A stretch of 64,000 bases of DNA, taken from contig NZ_BMIQ01000006.1 in assembly GCF_014642635.1 (NCBI RefSeq), positions 62,001 through 126,000 of the forward strand, read 5' to 3'. Positions 25,362-33,963 of this stretch are shown here, in pieces. This DNA is from Aureimonas endophytica. GTDB taxonomy: Bacteria; Pseudomonadota; Alphaproteobacteria; Rhizobiales; Rhizobiaceae. The notes under the pieces are model-generated. The model saw only the letters and a program-made list of their open reading frames with translations, searched no databases and was not told the origin of the DNA. How positions within the stretch are numbered: position 1 is the first letter of the stretch; every line of letters begins with the position of its first letter. Made by a program: the position numbers and the translations under genes.

Positions 25362-26333
25362 TCAGCCGGCCGCGCGGCCCGGAGCCGGGGTGGACCGGCG
25401 CTCGAAGGTGACGTGGCGCCCGCGCCCGTAGGTCTTGGCCTGATAGAGCGCCTCGTCCGCCCGCTTCATCATCGCGTCGAGATCGGCCTCCTCGGCGCCG
25501 AAGCGGGCCGAACCGATGCTCGCGCCGATATCGATGTCGAAATCTCCGATGGCGAAGGGCTTGGCGAGGGCGCGGAGCAGCCGCAGCGCGACGCGCTCCA
25601 GCCCGTCATGGCGCTCGGTCCGCGCCAGGAGGATGATGAACTCGTCGCCGCCGAAGCGGGCGATGAAATCCGTCTCGCGGACGCAATCGCACATCCGGAC
25701 CGCCGCCGCGCGCAGCACCTCGTCGCCGACGGCATGGCCGTAGCGGTCGTTCACGCCCTTGAACCCGTCGAGATCGACATAGAGCAAGGCCTCGACCGAC
25801 CGGCGCCGGCAGGCCTCGTCGAAGCGGTGCTGGAGCATCAGGCGATTGCCGAGCCCGGTCAGCCCGTCATGCAGCGCCATGTGGAAGATGCGGTCCTCGG
25901 CGAGGCGCTGTTCGGTGACGTCCTCGGTGGTCGTCATCCAGCCGCCGCCGGGCAGCGGCACATGCTGGAGGCGGATCCGCCGTCCGTCCGGCCGCTGCTT
26001 GTCGCCGCCGAAGGCGCCCGCCGCCAGACGGCGGTGGCGGTCGGCGACGATCTCCTCGTCGCTCATTCCCTCGAAGAGGCCGAACCAGCGCCCGACCCGG
26101 ATGACGTCGAGAAAACTGATCCCGATCCGCACATCCTCGCGCGGCAGGCCGAGATGCCGGACATAGCTGTCGTTGACGAAGGTGAGGCGATCCTCGGCAT
26201 CGTAGACGGCGAAACCGAAGGGCAGATGCAGCATCGCGCTGGCGAAGAGCGCCGCCTCGGTCCGATCCGGACCATCGGCCTCCGGCCGCATGCCATGACC
26301 CCGAGACTGCTCGATCTGCACGATCCTGCTCAT
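25362..26333 (-). CDS. PAS-GGDEF diguanylate cyclase
   Basis: This cytoplasmic signalling enzyme of 323 residues makes cyclic di-GMP. An N-terminal PAS domain (residues about 30-140: FGFAVYDAEDRLTFVNDSYVRHLG) leads into a GGDEF domain whose start is HDGLTGLGNRLML. The catalytic motif RFGGDEFIILLA is intact. An RxxD inhibitory site (RETD) lies exactly five residues before GGDEF, so product inhibition is likely. No EAL domain follows and no membrane span is seen. The gene stands alone and converges with the EamA gene. Confidence 0.93.
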   Translation of the reverse strand: MSRIVQIEQSRGHGMRPEADGPDRTEAALFASAMLHLPFGFAVYDAEDRLTFVNDSYVRHLGLPREDVRIGISFLDVIRVGRWFGLFEGMSDEEIVADRHRRLAAGAFGGDKQRPDGRRIRLQHVPLPGGGWMTTTEDVTEQRLAEDRIFHMALHDGLTGLGNRLMLQHRFDEACRRRSVEALLYVDLDGFKGVNDRYGHAVGDEVLRAAAVRMCDCVRETDFIARFGGDEFIILLARTERHDGLERVALRLLRALAKPFAIGDFDIDIGASIGSARFGAEEADLDAMMKRADEALYQAKTYGRGRHVTFERRSTPAPGRAAG

Positions 26334-26471
26334 CCAGCTTCCCGCAAACGAGTTGAGCGCGCCCTCAGTCTGAAACGCTTTTGCGAAGGTTGCACGCGAA
26401 TACTGAACGGAACGTTACAAATCTGTCGCTTTGTTGGCTTGCCCTTAAGCTAGTCGCACGAATTCAAGGTG

Positions 26472-26696
26472 TTAGCATGGCGGCCGGATGGCGGGCGCAG
26501 CCTCGACGACGAGCGGATGCAATCCGGTCGCCCGACCGCCCTCGACGAGAGCCAGCAGCGCCACGCGCATGCGCGGGTCCCAGAACTTGTTGATATGCTC
26601 GGCAAGCGCCGGGGCGCGCGCCTCCGCCCTCGGATTCGAGGCGCAGAAAATGGCGATCTGATTCGCCATGCGCAGGAGCTTGTCGTCAGCCTGCAT
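26472..26696 (-). CDS. fdsD: Formate dehydrogenase delta subunit FdsD
   Basis: This 74-residue protein opens MQADDKLLRMANQIAIFCASNP and has HINKFWDPRMRVALLALV, the diagnostic core of FdsD. In Rhodobacter and Cupriavidus FdsD is needed for full formate dehydrogenase activity and associates with the FdsGBA complex, acting in cofactor handling. It is the last gene of the fds operon and its start overlaps the fdhD end by 11 bases. The start at 26696 is well placed. Confidence 0.9.
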   Translation of the reverse strand: MQADDKLLRMANQIAIFCASNPRAEARAPALAEHINKFWDPRMRVALLALVEGGRATGLHPLVVEAAPAIRPPC

Positions 26697-27531
26697 CGCG
26701 CGTCTCCCCGTCCTTCGCCGCCGCGCCGAGGATGCGGCGCGGATGGGTGAAGACCTCGAATTCCCCGCCCCGCGCGACGGCGACGAGGGTGAGGCCGCAG
26801 GCATCCGCCTGATCGAGCGCCAGCGCGGTCGGCACCGAGACGGCGACAAGCACGGGCACGCCCATCACGGCGCATTTCTGGACGAGTTCGACCGAGACGC
26901 GGCTGGTGATGGCGACGATGCCGCCCGCCGCCGGAACGCCTTGCTCCGCGAGACGGCCGGCCACCTTGTCGAGCGCGTTGTGGCGGCCGACATCCTCGCG
27001 CAGGACGAGGAGCCCCTCCCCTGGCACGAAGAAACCGGCGGCATGGACGGCGCGCGTTTCCTGGCCGAGCCGCTGGGCCCGGCCCATGGCGGCCACCGCC
27101 TCGACCAGGGCGGCCGGCGGCACGCGCATCTCCGCCGAGAGGACGGGCAGCGGCGGCGCGGCGAGTTCCAGCGATTCGACGCCGCAAAGGCCGCAGCCGA
27201 CCGGCCCCGCCATCTGGCGCCGCCGGGCCACATAGGTCGCGCCCCGTGCCGGCGCGAGCCGGATCTGGCAGTCGAAGCCGAGTTCCGTCTCCACGATCTC
27301 GATCCGCTCGATCTCGCTCCGATCGGCGACGATCCGCTCGTTGAGGGCGAGACCGAGGCCGAGATCGACGAGATCGCGCGGGCTCGCCATCATCACGGCA
27401 TGGGTCGAGCCGTCGATCGAGATCGCGACCGCCACCTCCTCCGGCACGGCGCGGGCGCCGGCCTCGAAGCGCCCGTCGCGAAAGACGAGCGAGGCATGGC
27501 GGCGGGCGGGCAGATCGGGCGGAGCCGTCAC
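26686..27531 (-). CDS. fdhD: Formate dehydrogenase sulfurtransferase FdhD (FdsC)
   Basis: FdhD transfers sulfur from a cysteine desulfurase to the molybdenum bis-MGD cofactor, essential for active formate dehydrogenase. The active-site CxxC occurs in VGCGLCGVESLE (near residue 112). The C-terminal REDVGRHNALDKVAGRL and TSRVSVELVQKCA are family signatures. Length is 281 residues. In fds operons this chaperone is often called FdsC. Its ATG overlaps the fdsA stop by four bases. Confidence 0.95.
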   Translation of the reverse strand: MTAPPDLPARRHASLVFRDGRFEAGARAVPEEVAVAISIDGSTHAVMMASPRDLVDLGLGLALNERIVADRSEIERIEIVETELGFDCQIRLAPARGATYVARRRQMAGPVGCGLCGVESLELAAPPLPVLSAEMRVPPAALVEAVAAMGRAQRLGQETRAVHAAGFFVPGEGLLVLREDVGRHNALDKVAGRLAEQGVPAAGGIVAITSRVSVELVQKCAVMGVPVLVAVSVPTALALDQADACGLTLVAVARGGEFEVFTHPRRILGAAAKDGETRDAG

Positions 27532-30371
27532 TCCGCCGCCTCGGTCGCGACGCGCCGGCTCGCCTCGGCGAGCGAGCGATAATCCGCCTGCCAGTCGCTC
27601 GGCCCGTTGGAGGGCGCCACCTGCACGGCCGTCACCTTATATTCCGGGCAGTTCGTCGCCCAGTCGGAATAGTCGGTGGTGACGACATTGGCCTGCGTCA
27701 GCGGATGGTGGAAGGTCGTATAGACGATGCCGGGCGCGACGCGGTCGCTGATCCTCGCCCGCAGCGTCGTCGCCCCAGCCCGGCTCTGGAGCTTCACCCA
27801 GTCGCCGTCGCGCAGGCCGCGATCCTCGGCATCGTGCGGATGGATCTCCAGGCGGTCCTCCTCGTGCCAGGCGACATTGGCGGTGCGCCGCGTCTGGGCC
27901 CCGACATTGTATTGCGACAGGATGCGCCCCGTCGTCAGGAGAAGCGGGAAGCGCGGGCCGACCCGCTCGTCCGTCGGCACGTATTCGGTGACGACGAAGC
28001 GGCCCTTGCCGCGCATGAAGGCGTCGACATGCATGATCGGCGAGCCGTCCGGATGGGCCGCGTCGCAGGGCCACTGCACCGAGCCCTTTTCGTCCAGCAG
28101 CGCATAGGAGACGCCGGCGAAGCTCGGCGTCGCCCGCGCGATCTCGTCCATGATCTCGGAGGGATGGGCATAGGCCATGTCCATGCCGAGCGCCCGTGCC
28201 AGGAGCTGCGTCACCTCCCAGTCGGCATAGGTGCTCTTCGGCGCCATCACGCGGCGGACGCGGTTGATGCGCCGCTCGGCATTGGTGAAGGTGCCGTCCT
28301 TCTCGAGGAAGGTCGAGCCCGGCAGGAAGACGGTCGCGTAATTCGCCGTCTCGTTGAGGAAGAGGTCCTGCACGATCAGGAGTTCGAGATTGGCGAGGCC
28401 CGCCGCGACATGGCGCGTGTCGGGATCGGACTGGAGAATGTCCTCGCCCTGGACATAGAGCCCCTTGAACGTGCCCTCGACCGAGGCGTCGAACATGTTC
28501 GGAATGCGCAGGCCAGGCTCGGAATCGAGCGGCACGCCCCAAAGGCTCTCGAAGGTGGCGCGCACCTCGTCGCCCGCGACATGGCGATAGCCGGTGAACT
28601 CGTGCGGGAACGAGCCCATGTCGCAGGAGCCCTGCACGTTGTTCTGGCCGCGCAGCGGATTCACGCCGACGCCGGGCCGGCCGATATTGCCGGTCGCCAT
28701 CGCGAGATTGGCGATGGCCATCACCGCCGTCGAGCCCTGGCTGTGCTCGGTGACGCCGAGGCCGTAATAGATCGCGCCGTTGCCGCCCGTCGCATAGAGC
28801 CGCGCCGCGCCGCGCACGAGGTCGGCCGGAACGCCGATCACCGCCTCGACCGCTTCCGGCGCGCGGGCGGGTTCGGCGACGAAAGCCGCCCAGTCCTGGA
28901 AGGCGTCCCAGTCGCAACGCTCGCGCACGAAGGCCTCGTCCACCAGCCCCTCGGTGACGATCACATGGGCGAGCGCCGTCAGCAACGCGACATTGGTGCC
29001 CGGCCGCAGCGGCAGATGGAAGGCGGCCTCGACATGCGGGCTGCGCACGAGATCAATGCGGCGCGGGTCGAGGACGATCAGCTTCGCCCCCTGGCGCAGC
29101 CGCTTCTTCAGGCGCGAGGCGAAGACCGGATGGCCGTCCGTCGGATTGGCGCCGATGACGAGGACGACATCCGCCGCCTCGACCGAATCGAAGTCCTGCG
29201 TGCCGGCCGAGGTGCCGAAGGCGGTGGAGAGGCCATAGCCGGTCGGCGAATGGCAGACACGGGCGCAGGTGTCGATATTGTTGTTGCGAAAGCCCGCCCG
29301 CACCAGTTTCTGGACGAGATAGACCTCCTCGTTGGTGCAGCGCGAGGAGGAGATGGCGCCGACGGCGCCACGCCCGTGGCGCGCCTGGATGTCCCGGATC
29401 TTCGCCGCCGCATGGCCGATCGCCTCCTCCCAGGAAACGGTGCGCCAGGGATCGGTATGGCGCTCGCGGATCATCGGCTGGAGGATGCGGTCGGGATGGG
29501 TCGCATAGCCGGTGGCGAAGCGGCCCTTGACGCAGGAATGGCCGCGATTGGCCTTGCCGTCCTTGAAGGGCACCATGCGCACGAGCTCCTGGCCGCGCAT
29601 CTCCGCCTTGAACGAGCAGCCGACGCCGCAATAGGCGCAGGTCGTCACGACCGAATGTTCGGGCGTGCCGATGGCGACCACCGCCTTCTCCTCCAGCGTC
29701 GCGGTCGGGCAGGCCTGGACGCAGGCGCCGCAGGAGACGCATTCGGAGGAGAAGAAGTCGTCGGAGGCGAGGCCCGCCGAGACCTTGGCGTCGAAGCCGC
29801 GTCCGGCGATCGTCAGCGCGAAGGTGCCCTGCACCTCCTCGCAGGCGCGCACGCAGCGCGAGCAGACGATGCATTTCGACGGATCGAACTGGAAATAGGG
29901 GTTCGAGACGTCCTTCGCCTGGTCGAGATGCGTTTGCCCGCCCGCGCCGTAGCGCACCTCACGCAGGCCGACCGCCCCCGCCTGGGACTGCAATTCGCAG
30001 TCGCCATTGGCCGCGCAGGTGAGGCAATCCAGCGGGTGATCGGAGATATAGAGCTCCATCACGCCCCGGCGCAGGCGTTGCAGCCGCTCGGTCTGGGTCG
30101 AAACGCGCATGCCCGGCGCGACCGGCGTGGTGCAGGAGGCCGGCGTGCCGTTCCGCCCTTCGATCTCGACGAGGCAGAGGCGGCAGGAGCCGAAGGATTC
30201 CAGCATGTCGGTGGCGCAGAGCTTCGGCACGGCGATGCCGGCCTCCTGCGCCGCGCGCATGACGGAGGTCCCCTCCGGCACGGTGACGGCGAAGCCGTCG
30301 ATCGACAGCGTCACCTCGCCTTCCGCGCGCGAAGCCGGCGTGCCGTAGTCGATCTCGCGAACGAGGCTCAT
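27528..30371 (-). CDS. fdsA: NAD-dependent formate dehydrogenase alpha subunit FdsA
   Basis: This is the molybdenum catalytic subunit of cytoplasmic NAD-linked formate dehydrogenase, oxidising formate to CO2. At 947 residues it shows an N-terminal [2Fe-2S] domain (Cys near 52, 63, 66, 80), a His-Cys3-type cluster (CLTCAANGDC), two ferredoxin-like clusters (CIVCSRCVRAC and CVSCGACVQAC), and the proximal cluster CAYCGVGCSF. The Mo ligand is a cysteine, about Cys373 followed by His (RVCHSPTGYG), not selenocysteine. A molybdopterin-guanine-binding C-terminus is present. It is separated from fdsB by 205 bases carrying a RIME-like repeat. Confidence 0.96.
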   Translation of the reverse strand: MSLVREIDYGTPASRAEGEVTLSIDGFAVTVPEGTSVMRAAQEAGIAVPKLCATDMLESFGSCRLCLVEIEGRNGTPASCTTPVAPGMRVSTQTERLQRLRRGVMELYISDHPLDCLTCAANGDCELQSQAGAVGLREVRYGAGGQTHLDQAKDVSNPYFQFDPSKCIVCSRCVRACEEVQGTFALTIAGRGFDAKVSAGLASDDFFSSECVSCGACVQACPTATLEEKAVVAIGTPEHSVVTTCAYCGVGCSFKAEMRGQELVRMVPFKDGKANRGHSCVKGRFATGYATHPDRILQPMIRERHTDPWRTVSWEEAIGHAAAKIRDIQARHGRGAVGAISSSRCTNEEVYLVQKLVRAGFRNNNIDTCARVCHSPTGYGLSTAFGTSAGTQDFDSVEAADVVLVIGANPTDGHPVFASRLKKRLRQGAKLIVLDPRRIDLVRSPHVEAAFHLPLRPGTNVALLTALAHVIVTEGLVDEAFVRERCDWDAFQDWAAFVAEPARAPEAVEAVIGVPADLVRGAARLYATGGNGAIYYGLGVTEHSQGSTAVMAIANLAMATGNIGRPGVGVNPLRGQNNVQGSCDMGSFPHEFTGYRHVAGDEVRATFESLWGVPLDSEPGLRIPNMFDASVEGTFKGLYVQGEDILQSDPDTRHVAAGLANLELLIVQDLFLNETANYATVFLPGSTFLEKDGTFTNAERRINRVRRVMAPKSTYADWEVTQLLARALGMDMAYAHPSEIMDEIARATPSFAGVSYALLDEKGSVQWPCDAAHPDGSPIMHVDAFMRGKGRFVVTEYVPTDERVGPRFPLLLTTGRILSQYNVGAQTRRTANVAWHEEDRLEIHPHDAEDRGLRDGDWVKLQSRAGATTLRARISDRVAPGIVYTTFHHPLTQANVVTTDYSDWATNCPEYKVTAVQVAPSNGPSDWQADYRSLAEASRRVATEAAE

Positions 30372-30424
30372 GCCGTGATCCTCCCTTCGATGGTTGGCAG
30401 GGCGCGGCGCGTCGAAGCCGCGGC

Positions 30425-30548
30425 CTTCTCCCGAGCCGGGAGAAGGTGCCGGCAGGCGGATGAGGGAAGCGTCGGGCGTCGACGTCGGTGCCCTGCGGCT
30501 CCCTCACCCGACTGCTTCGCAGCCACCCTCTCCCGGCTCGGGAGAGGG
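30425..30548 (+). repeat. RIME-like palindromic mosaic repeat, copy 1
   Basis: Left palindrome CTTCTCCCGAGCCGGGAGAAG starts the element and GGTGCCGGCAGGCGGATGAG follows. After a variable centre comes CTCCCTCACCCG, CTGCTTCGCAG and the right palindrome CCTCTCCCGGCTCGGGAGAGG. It sits within the fds operon, between fdsB and fdsA. Copy 2 (40376-40507) shares the same ends in the same plus-strand orientation. The pattern resembles rhizobial intergenic mosaic elements. Confidence 0.85.
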
Positions 30549-30576
30549 AGCCGCGCCCATTTCTGAAAGGACGCCG

Positions 30577-32127
30577 TCATTCCGCCGCCTCCCGCAGCGC
30601 CGCGCCTTCGAAGTCCTCCGGGAAATGGCGCAGGGCGCTCATGACCGGATAGGGCGTGAAGCCGCCCAGCGCGCAGAGCGAGCCGAACTTCATCGTCTCG
30701 CAGAGATCCTCGACCAGCCGGCGCTGGAATTCGGGCCGGTCGCCGGCGATCAGCCGCTCCATCGCCTCCCGTCCGCGCACCGCGCCGATGCGGCAGGGGG
30801 TGCACTTGCCGCAGGATTCCTCGGCGCAGAACTCGAAGGCGAAGCGCGCCTGCGCCGCCATGTCGACGCTCTCGTCGAAGACGGTGACGCCGGCATGGCC
30901 GATCAGCCCGTCGCGGGCGGCGAAGGCCTCGTAGTCGAAGACCGTGTCGAAGAGGGCCGGCGGGAAATAGGCGCCGAGCGGGCCGCCGACCTGCACGGCG
31001 CGCACCGGGCGGCCGGAGGCCGTGCCGCCGCCGATCTCCTCGACGATCTCGCCGAGCGTCAGGCCGAAGGGCGCCTCGAACAGCCCGCCGAAGCGGACAT
31101 TGCCGGCGATCTGGATCGGCATCGTGCCGCGCGAGCGCCCGGTGCCGAGCTCCTTGTAGCCCGCCGCGTCGCCGAGCGCCGCCGGCACGGAGGCGAGTGT
31201 CAGCACGTTGTTGATGACGGTCGGGCGCCCGAAGAGGCCCTTCATCGCCGGCAGCGGCGGCTTGGCGCGCACCTGCCCGCGCCGTCCTTCCAGGCTTTCG
31301 AGAAGCGAGGTCTCCTCGCCGCAGACATAGGCGCCGGCGCCGACGCGCAGTTCGATGTCGAAGGCCTGGCCCGAGCCGAGCAGCGAGGCGCCGAGGAGGC
31401 CCCCGCGCCGCGCCGCCTCCAGCGCCGCGCCGAAGACCCGGATCGCGACGGGATATTCCGAGCGCAAATAGACGAAGCCCTTCGCGGCGCCGGTGGCGAG
31501 GCCGGCGATCGCCATGCCCTCGATCAGGGCGAAGGGATCGCCCTCCATGATCATGCGGTCGGCGAAGGTGCCGCTGTCGCCCTCGTCGGCATTGGCGACG
31601 ATATATTTGCGGTCCGCCACGGCCTCGGCGACGGTCTTCCATTTCACGCCGGTCGGAAAGCCGGCGCCGCCCCGGCCGCGCAGGCCGGATTCGATGACGG
31701 CGGCAACGATCGCCCCCGGCGCCATCGCGAGCGCGGCTTCGAGCGCGCCAAGCCCGCCATGGGCGCGATAGTCGGCGAGGGACAGGGGATCGATCACGCC
31801 GCAACGGGCGAAGGTGAGGCGCGTCTGGCGGGCGAGGAAGGGCTGGTCCTCCGGCCGGCCGATGCGCTTCTCATGCGCCCCGCCCCGCAGGAGCCCGGCA
31901 TCGAGAAGCGCCGCCGCCTCGCCCGGCTCGACCGGGCCGTAGCCGATGCGCCCTTCCGGCGTCTCGACCTCCAGCAGCGGCTCCAGCCAGGCCATGCCGC
32001 GCGAGCCGGTGCGGACGATCTCGATCTCCAGCCCCCGCGCCGCCGCAGCCTCGCGCAGCTCAGCCGCGATCTCGTCCGCCCCGCAGGCGACGGCGAAGGT
32101 GTCGAGCGGCAGGAAGAGGCGGGTCAC
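30577..32127 (-). CDS. fdsB: Formate dehydrogenase beta subunit FdsB (NADH/FMN-binding)
   Basis: FdsB is the diaphorase subunit, NuoF-like, passing electrons from FdsA to NAD+. The FMN/NAD loop GRGGAGFPTGVKWKT and VANADEGDSGTFADR are intact. The [4Fe-4S] motif ESCGKCTPCRIG lies near the C-terminus, and a thioredoxin-like N-terminal portion (residues 1-90) precedes the core. GTG 32127 overlaps the fdsG stop by four bases and gives 516 residues, the family length. Longer frames upstream run through fdsG out of frame. Confidence 0.95.
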   Translation of the reverse strand: MTRLFLPLDTFAVACGADEIAAELREAAAARGLEIEIVRTGSRGMAWLEPLLEVETPEGRIGYGPVEPGEAAALLDAGLLRGGAHEKRIGRPEDQPFLARQTRLTFARCGVIDPLSLADYRAHGGLGALEAALAMAPGAIVAAVIESGLRGRGGAGFPTGVKWKTVAEAVADRKYIVANADEGDSGTFADRMIMEGDPFALIEGMAIAGLATGAAKGFVYLRSEYPVAIRVFGAALEAARRGGLLGASLLGSGQAFDIELRVGAGAYVCGEETSLLESLEGRRGQVRAKPPLPAMKGLFGRPTVINNVLTLASVPAALGDAAGYKELGTGRSRGTMPIQIAGNVRFGGLFEAPFGLTLGEIVEEIGGGTASGRPVRAVQVGGPLGAYFPPALFDTVFDYEAFAARDGLIGHAGVTVFDESVDMAAQARFAFEFCAEESCGKCTPCRIGAVRGREAMERLIAGDRPEFQRRLVEDLCETMKFGSLCALGGFTPYPVMSALRHFPEDFEGAALREAAE

Positions 32128-32594
32128 GACAGCGCCTCCGCCGCGAGCCGCGCCGCCTTCGCCGGGTCGAGCCGCGCCACCGGCCGCCCGTCCACGAGCG
32201 CGTTCGGTCCGATGGCGCAGAGGCCGAGGCAATAGACGGCCTCGAGGCTCACCCGGCCGTCGGGCGAGGTCTCGCCGACCGGCAGTCCGAGCGAGGCGGC
32301 GAGCGCCGCCTCCACCGCCGCGCCGCCCCGCGCCTGGCAGGCCTCGGCACGGCAGACCTTCACGACGCGCCGGCCGGCGGGCTCGGCGCGGAAGTCGTGA
32401 TAGAAGGACATGGTGCCGTGCACTTCGGCGCGGCTGAGATTGAGCTCGGCCGCGACGAGCCGGATGGCCGCCTCCGGCACATGGCCGAAGCGCGCCTGGA
32501 TCGCATGGAGGATCGGCAGAAGCGGACCCTCCAGATCCTTCAGGCCGGCCACGATCCCGGCCGCCTCGTCGGGCGCGAATGGGGCATGAGACAT
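32124..32594 (-). CDS. fdsG: Formate dehydrogenase gamma subunit FdsG
   Basis: FdsG is a NuoE-like [2Fe-2S] thioredoxin-fold subunit of the FdsGBA complex, 156 residues. The four cluster cysteines are in [14 protein letters not shown] and [11 protein letters not shown]. The helical N-terminus ([20 protein letters not shown]) and TMSFYHDFR match the family. ATG 32594 ([10 protein letters not shown]) is used; an earlier ATG (32705) gives a basic tail with no homology. It starts the fdsG-fdsB-fdsA-fdhD-fdsD operon and is divergent from the TerC gene across 191 bases. Confidence 0.94.
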   Translation of the reverse strand: MSHAPFAPDEAAGIVAGLKDLEGPLLPILHAIQARFGHVPEAAIRLVAAELNLSRAEVHGTMSFYHDFRAEPAGRRVVKVCRAEACQARGGAAVEAALAASLGLPVGETSPDGRVSLEAVYCLGLCAIGPNALVDGRPVARLDPAKAARLAAEALS

Positions 32595-32785
32595 CGAAAC
32601 GGTGGCCTCCCGACCACGTCTGGAACGACTTTCGAGGGTGGCGCCCCGCCGCGACCAAATCAAGGCGCGGGCGGCGCTCGCCTTCCGAGCCTTGCGTCCT
32701 ATCACAGAGGCGAGGCCTCACCGTTCCGGTCAGCGACGCAGCCCGCTTCGCCCGCGACACGGGCGCCGGGCGGCGGGGATCGCGC

Positions 32786-33439
32786 GTGGACGAGACATTC
32801 TGGGCGGCGGAAGGCGCGGCGCTCCTTCAGGTTCTGCTGATCGACGTGGCGCTCGCCGGCGACAACGCCGTCGTCGTCGGCATGGCGGCGGCGGGCGTGG
32901 AGGAGTCGCGGCGCGCCCGCGTCATCCTCTGGGGCATCGGCGCGGCGGTGGTGATCCGCATCGCCCTGGCGCTCGTCGCCGTCGAGCTTCTCGACATCAT
33001 CGGCCTCACCCTCGCGGGCGGCCTGCTGCTCCTCTACGTCGCCTATCGGATGTTCCGCCAGATCCGTGCCGGCGGCGTCGATACGAAGGCGGTGGAGCGG
33101 GAGGCGAAGGCGGCGGGGCACAAGAGCTTCCGCACCGCCTTTCTCCAGATCGTCGCGGCCGATGTCTCGATGTCGCTCGACAATGTCCTCGCCGTCGCCG
33201 GGGCGGCGCGCGACCATCCGAGCGTCCTCGTCGTCGGCCTTCTCATCTCCGTCGTCCTGATGGGCGTCGCGGCGAGCCTCATCGCGCGGCTCCTCCAGCG
33301 CTTCCGCTTCGTCGCCTGGCTCGGCCTCCTCGTCATTCTCTTCGTGGCGCTGGAGATGATATGGGGCGGCTACAACGAAGTGGCCGATGCCGTGCCGGCC
33401 CTTCCCGCCCTCGAAATGCCGGGACAGACCGACCCATGA
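32786..33439 (+). CDS. TerC-family membrane protein (YjbE-like)
   Basis: This inner-membrane protein of 217 residues with about seven helices has the twin TerC motifs: [18 protein letters not shown] near the N-terminus and [16 protein letters not shown] in the middle, whose Asp/Asn residues are thought to handle metal ions such as Mn2+. A long cytoplasmic loop lies between helices 3 and 4. The start is GTG 32786 with CGGGGA upstream, as the first ATG is internal. The stop overlaps the queF start (ATGA). Confidence 0.87.
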   Translation: MDETFWAAEGAALLQVLLIDVALAGDNAVVVGMAAAGVEESRRARVILWGIGAAVVIRIALALVAVELLDIIGLTLAGGLLLLYVAYRMFRQIRAGGVDTKAVEREAKAAGHKSFRTAFLQIVAADVSMSLDNVLAVAGAARDHPSVLVVGLLISVVLMGVAASLIARLLQRFRFVAWLGLLVILFVALEMIWGGYNEVADAVPALPALEMPGQTDP

Positions 33440-33897
33440 CCGACGATCTCCATCTCAGCCAGCTCGGCGCCGAGGCGCGCCCGGCCGCTTCGCCAGAGGA
33501 AGCGGTGCTCGAGACCGTGCCCTTCGAACGCCCCGCCGGGCCGCCGACCATCGTGCGCTTCGCCTGCCCGGAATTCACCTCGCTCTGCCCCGTCACCGGC
33601 CAGCCGGACTTCGCGCATCTCGTCATCGACTACGCGCCCGACCGACGGCTGGTCGAATCGAAGTCGCTGAAGCTCTTCCTCACGAGCTTCCGCAATCACG
33701 GCGCCTTCCACGAAAGCTGCACGACCATGGTCGGGCGGCGGATCGTCGAGGCGACGCAGCCGCTCTGGCTGCGCATCGGCGGCTACTGGTACCCGCGCGG
33801 CGGCATTCCGATCGACGTGTTCTGGCAGACCGGCGCGCCGCCGGAGGGCGTCTTCCTGCCCGACCAGGGCGTGCCGCCCTATCGCGGCCGGGGCTGA
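33436..33897 (+). CDS. queF: NADPH-dependent 7-cyano-7-deazaguanine reductase QueF
   Basis: QueF reduces preQ0 to preQ1 in queuosine tRNA-modification synthesis. At 153 residues it is the short unimodular type of the tunnelling fold. The catalytic Cys is in [14 protein letters not shown], and the NADPH motif [20 protein letters not shown] is complete. The protein is cytoplasmic and would act as a higher oligomer. It is coupled to the TerC gene by a four-base overlap. Its product preQ1 should be the ligand of the riboswitch at about 8.03 kb. Confidence 0.95.
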   Translation: MTDDLHLSQLGAEARPAASPEEAVLETVPFERPAGPPTIVRFACPEFTSLCPVTGQPDFAHLVIDYAPDRRLVESKSLKLFLTSFRNHGAFHESCTTMVGRRIVEATQPLWLRIGGYWYPRGGIPIDVFWQTGAPPEGVFLPDQGVPPYRGRG

Positions 33898-33963
33898 GTC
33901 CGGCACCGTTTGACCGGACCGTCCGGTCTGATATTCCGCTCGCCGAGACAGAGGATCGCGCCG

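Noticed and set aside
27528-30371. Selenocysteine in FdsA
   Set aside because: The Mo-ligand position is an ordinary cysteine codon (RVCHSPTG); no in-frame TGA or SECIS-like hairpin is needed.
27705-30566. Long plus-strand frame of 953 codons antisense to fdsA
   Set aside because: It is explained by codon bias of fdsA, whose iron-sulfur motifs are unambiguous on the minus strand. Translation is low complexity (Arg/Ala/His/Asp).
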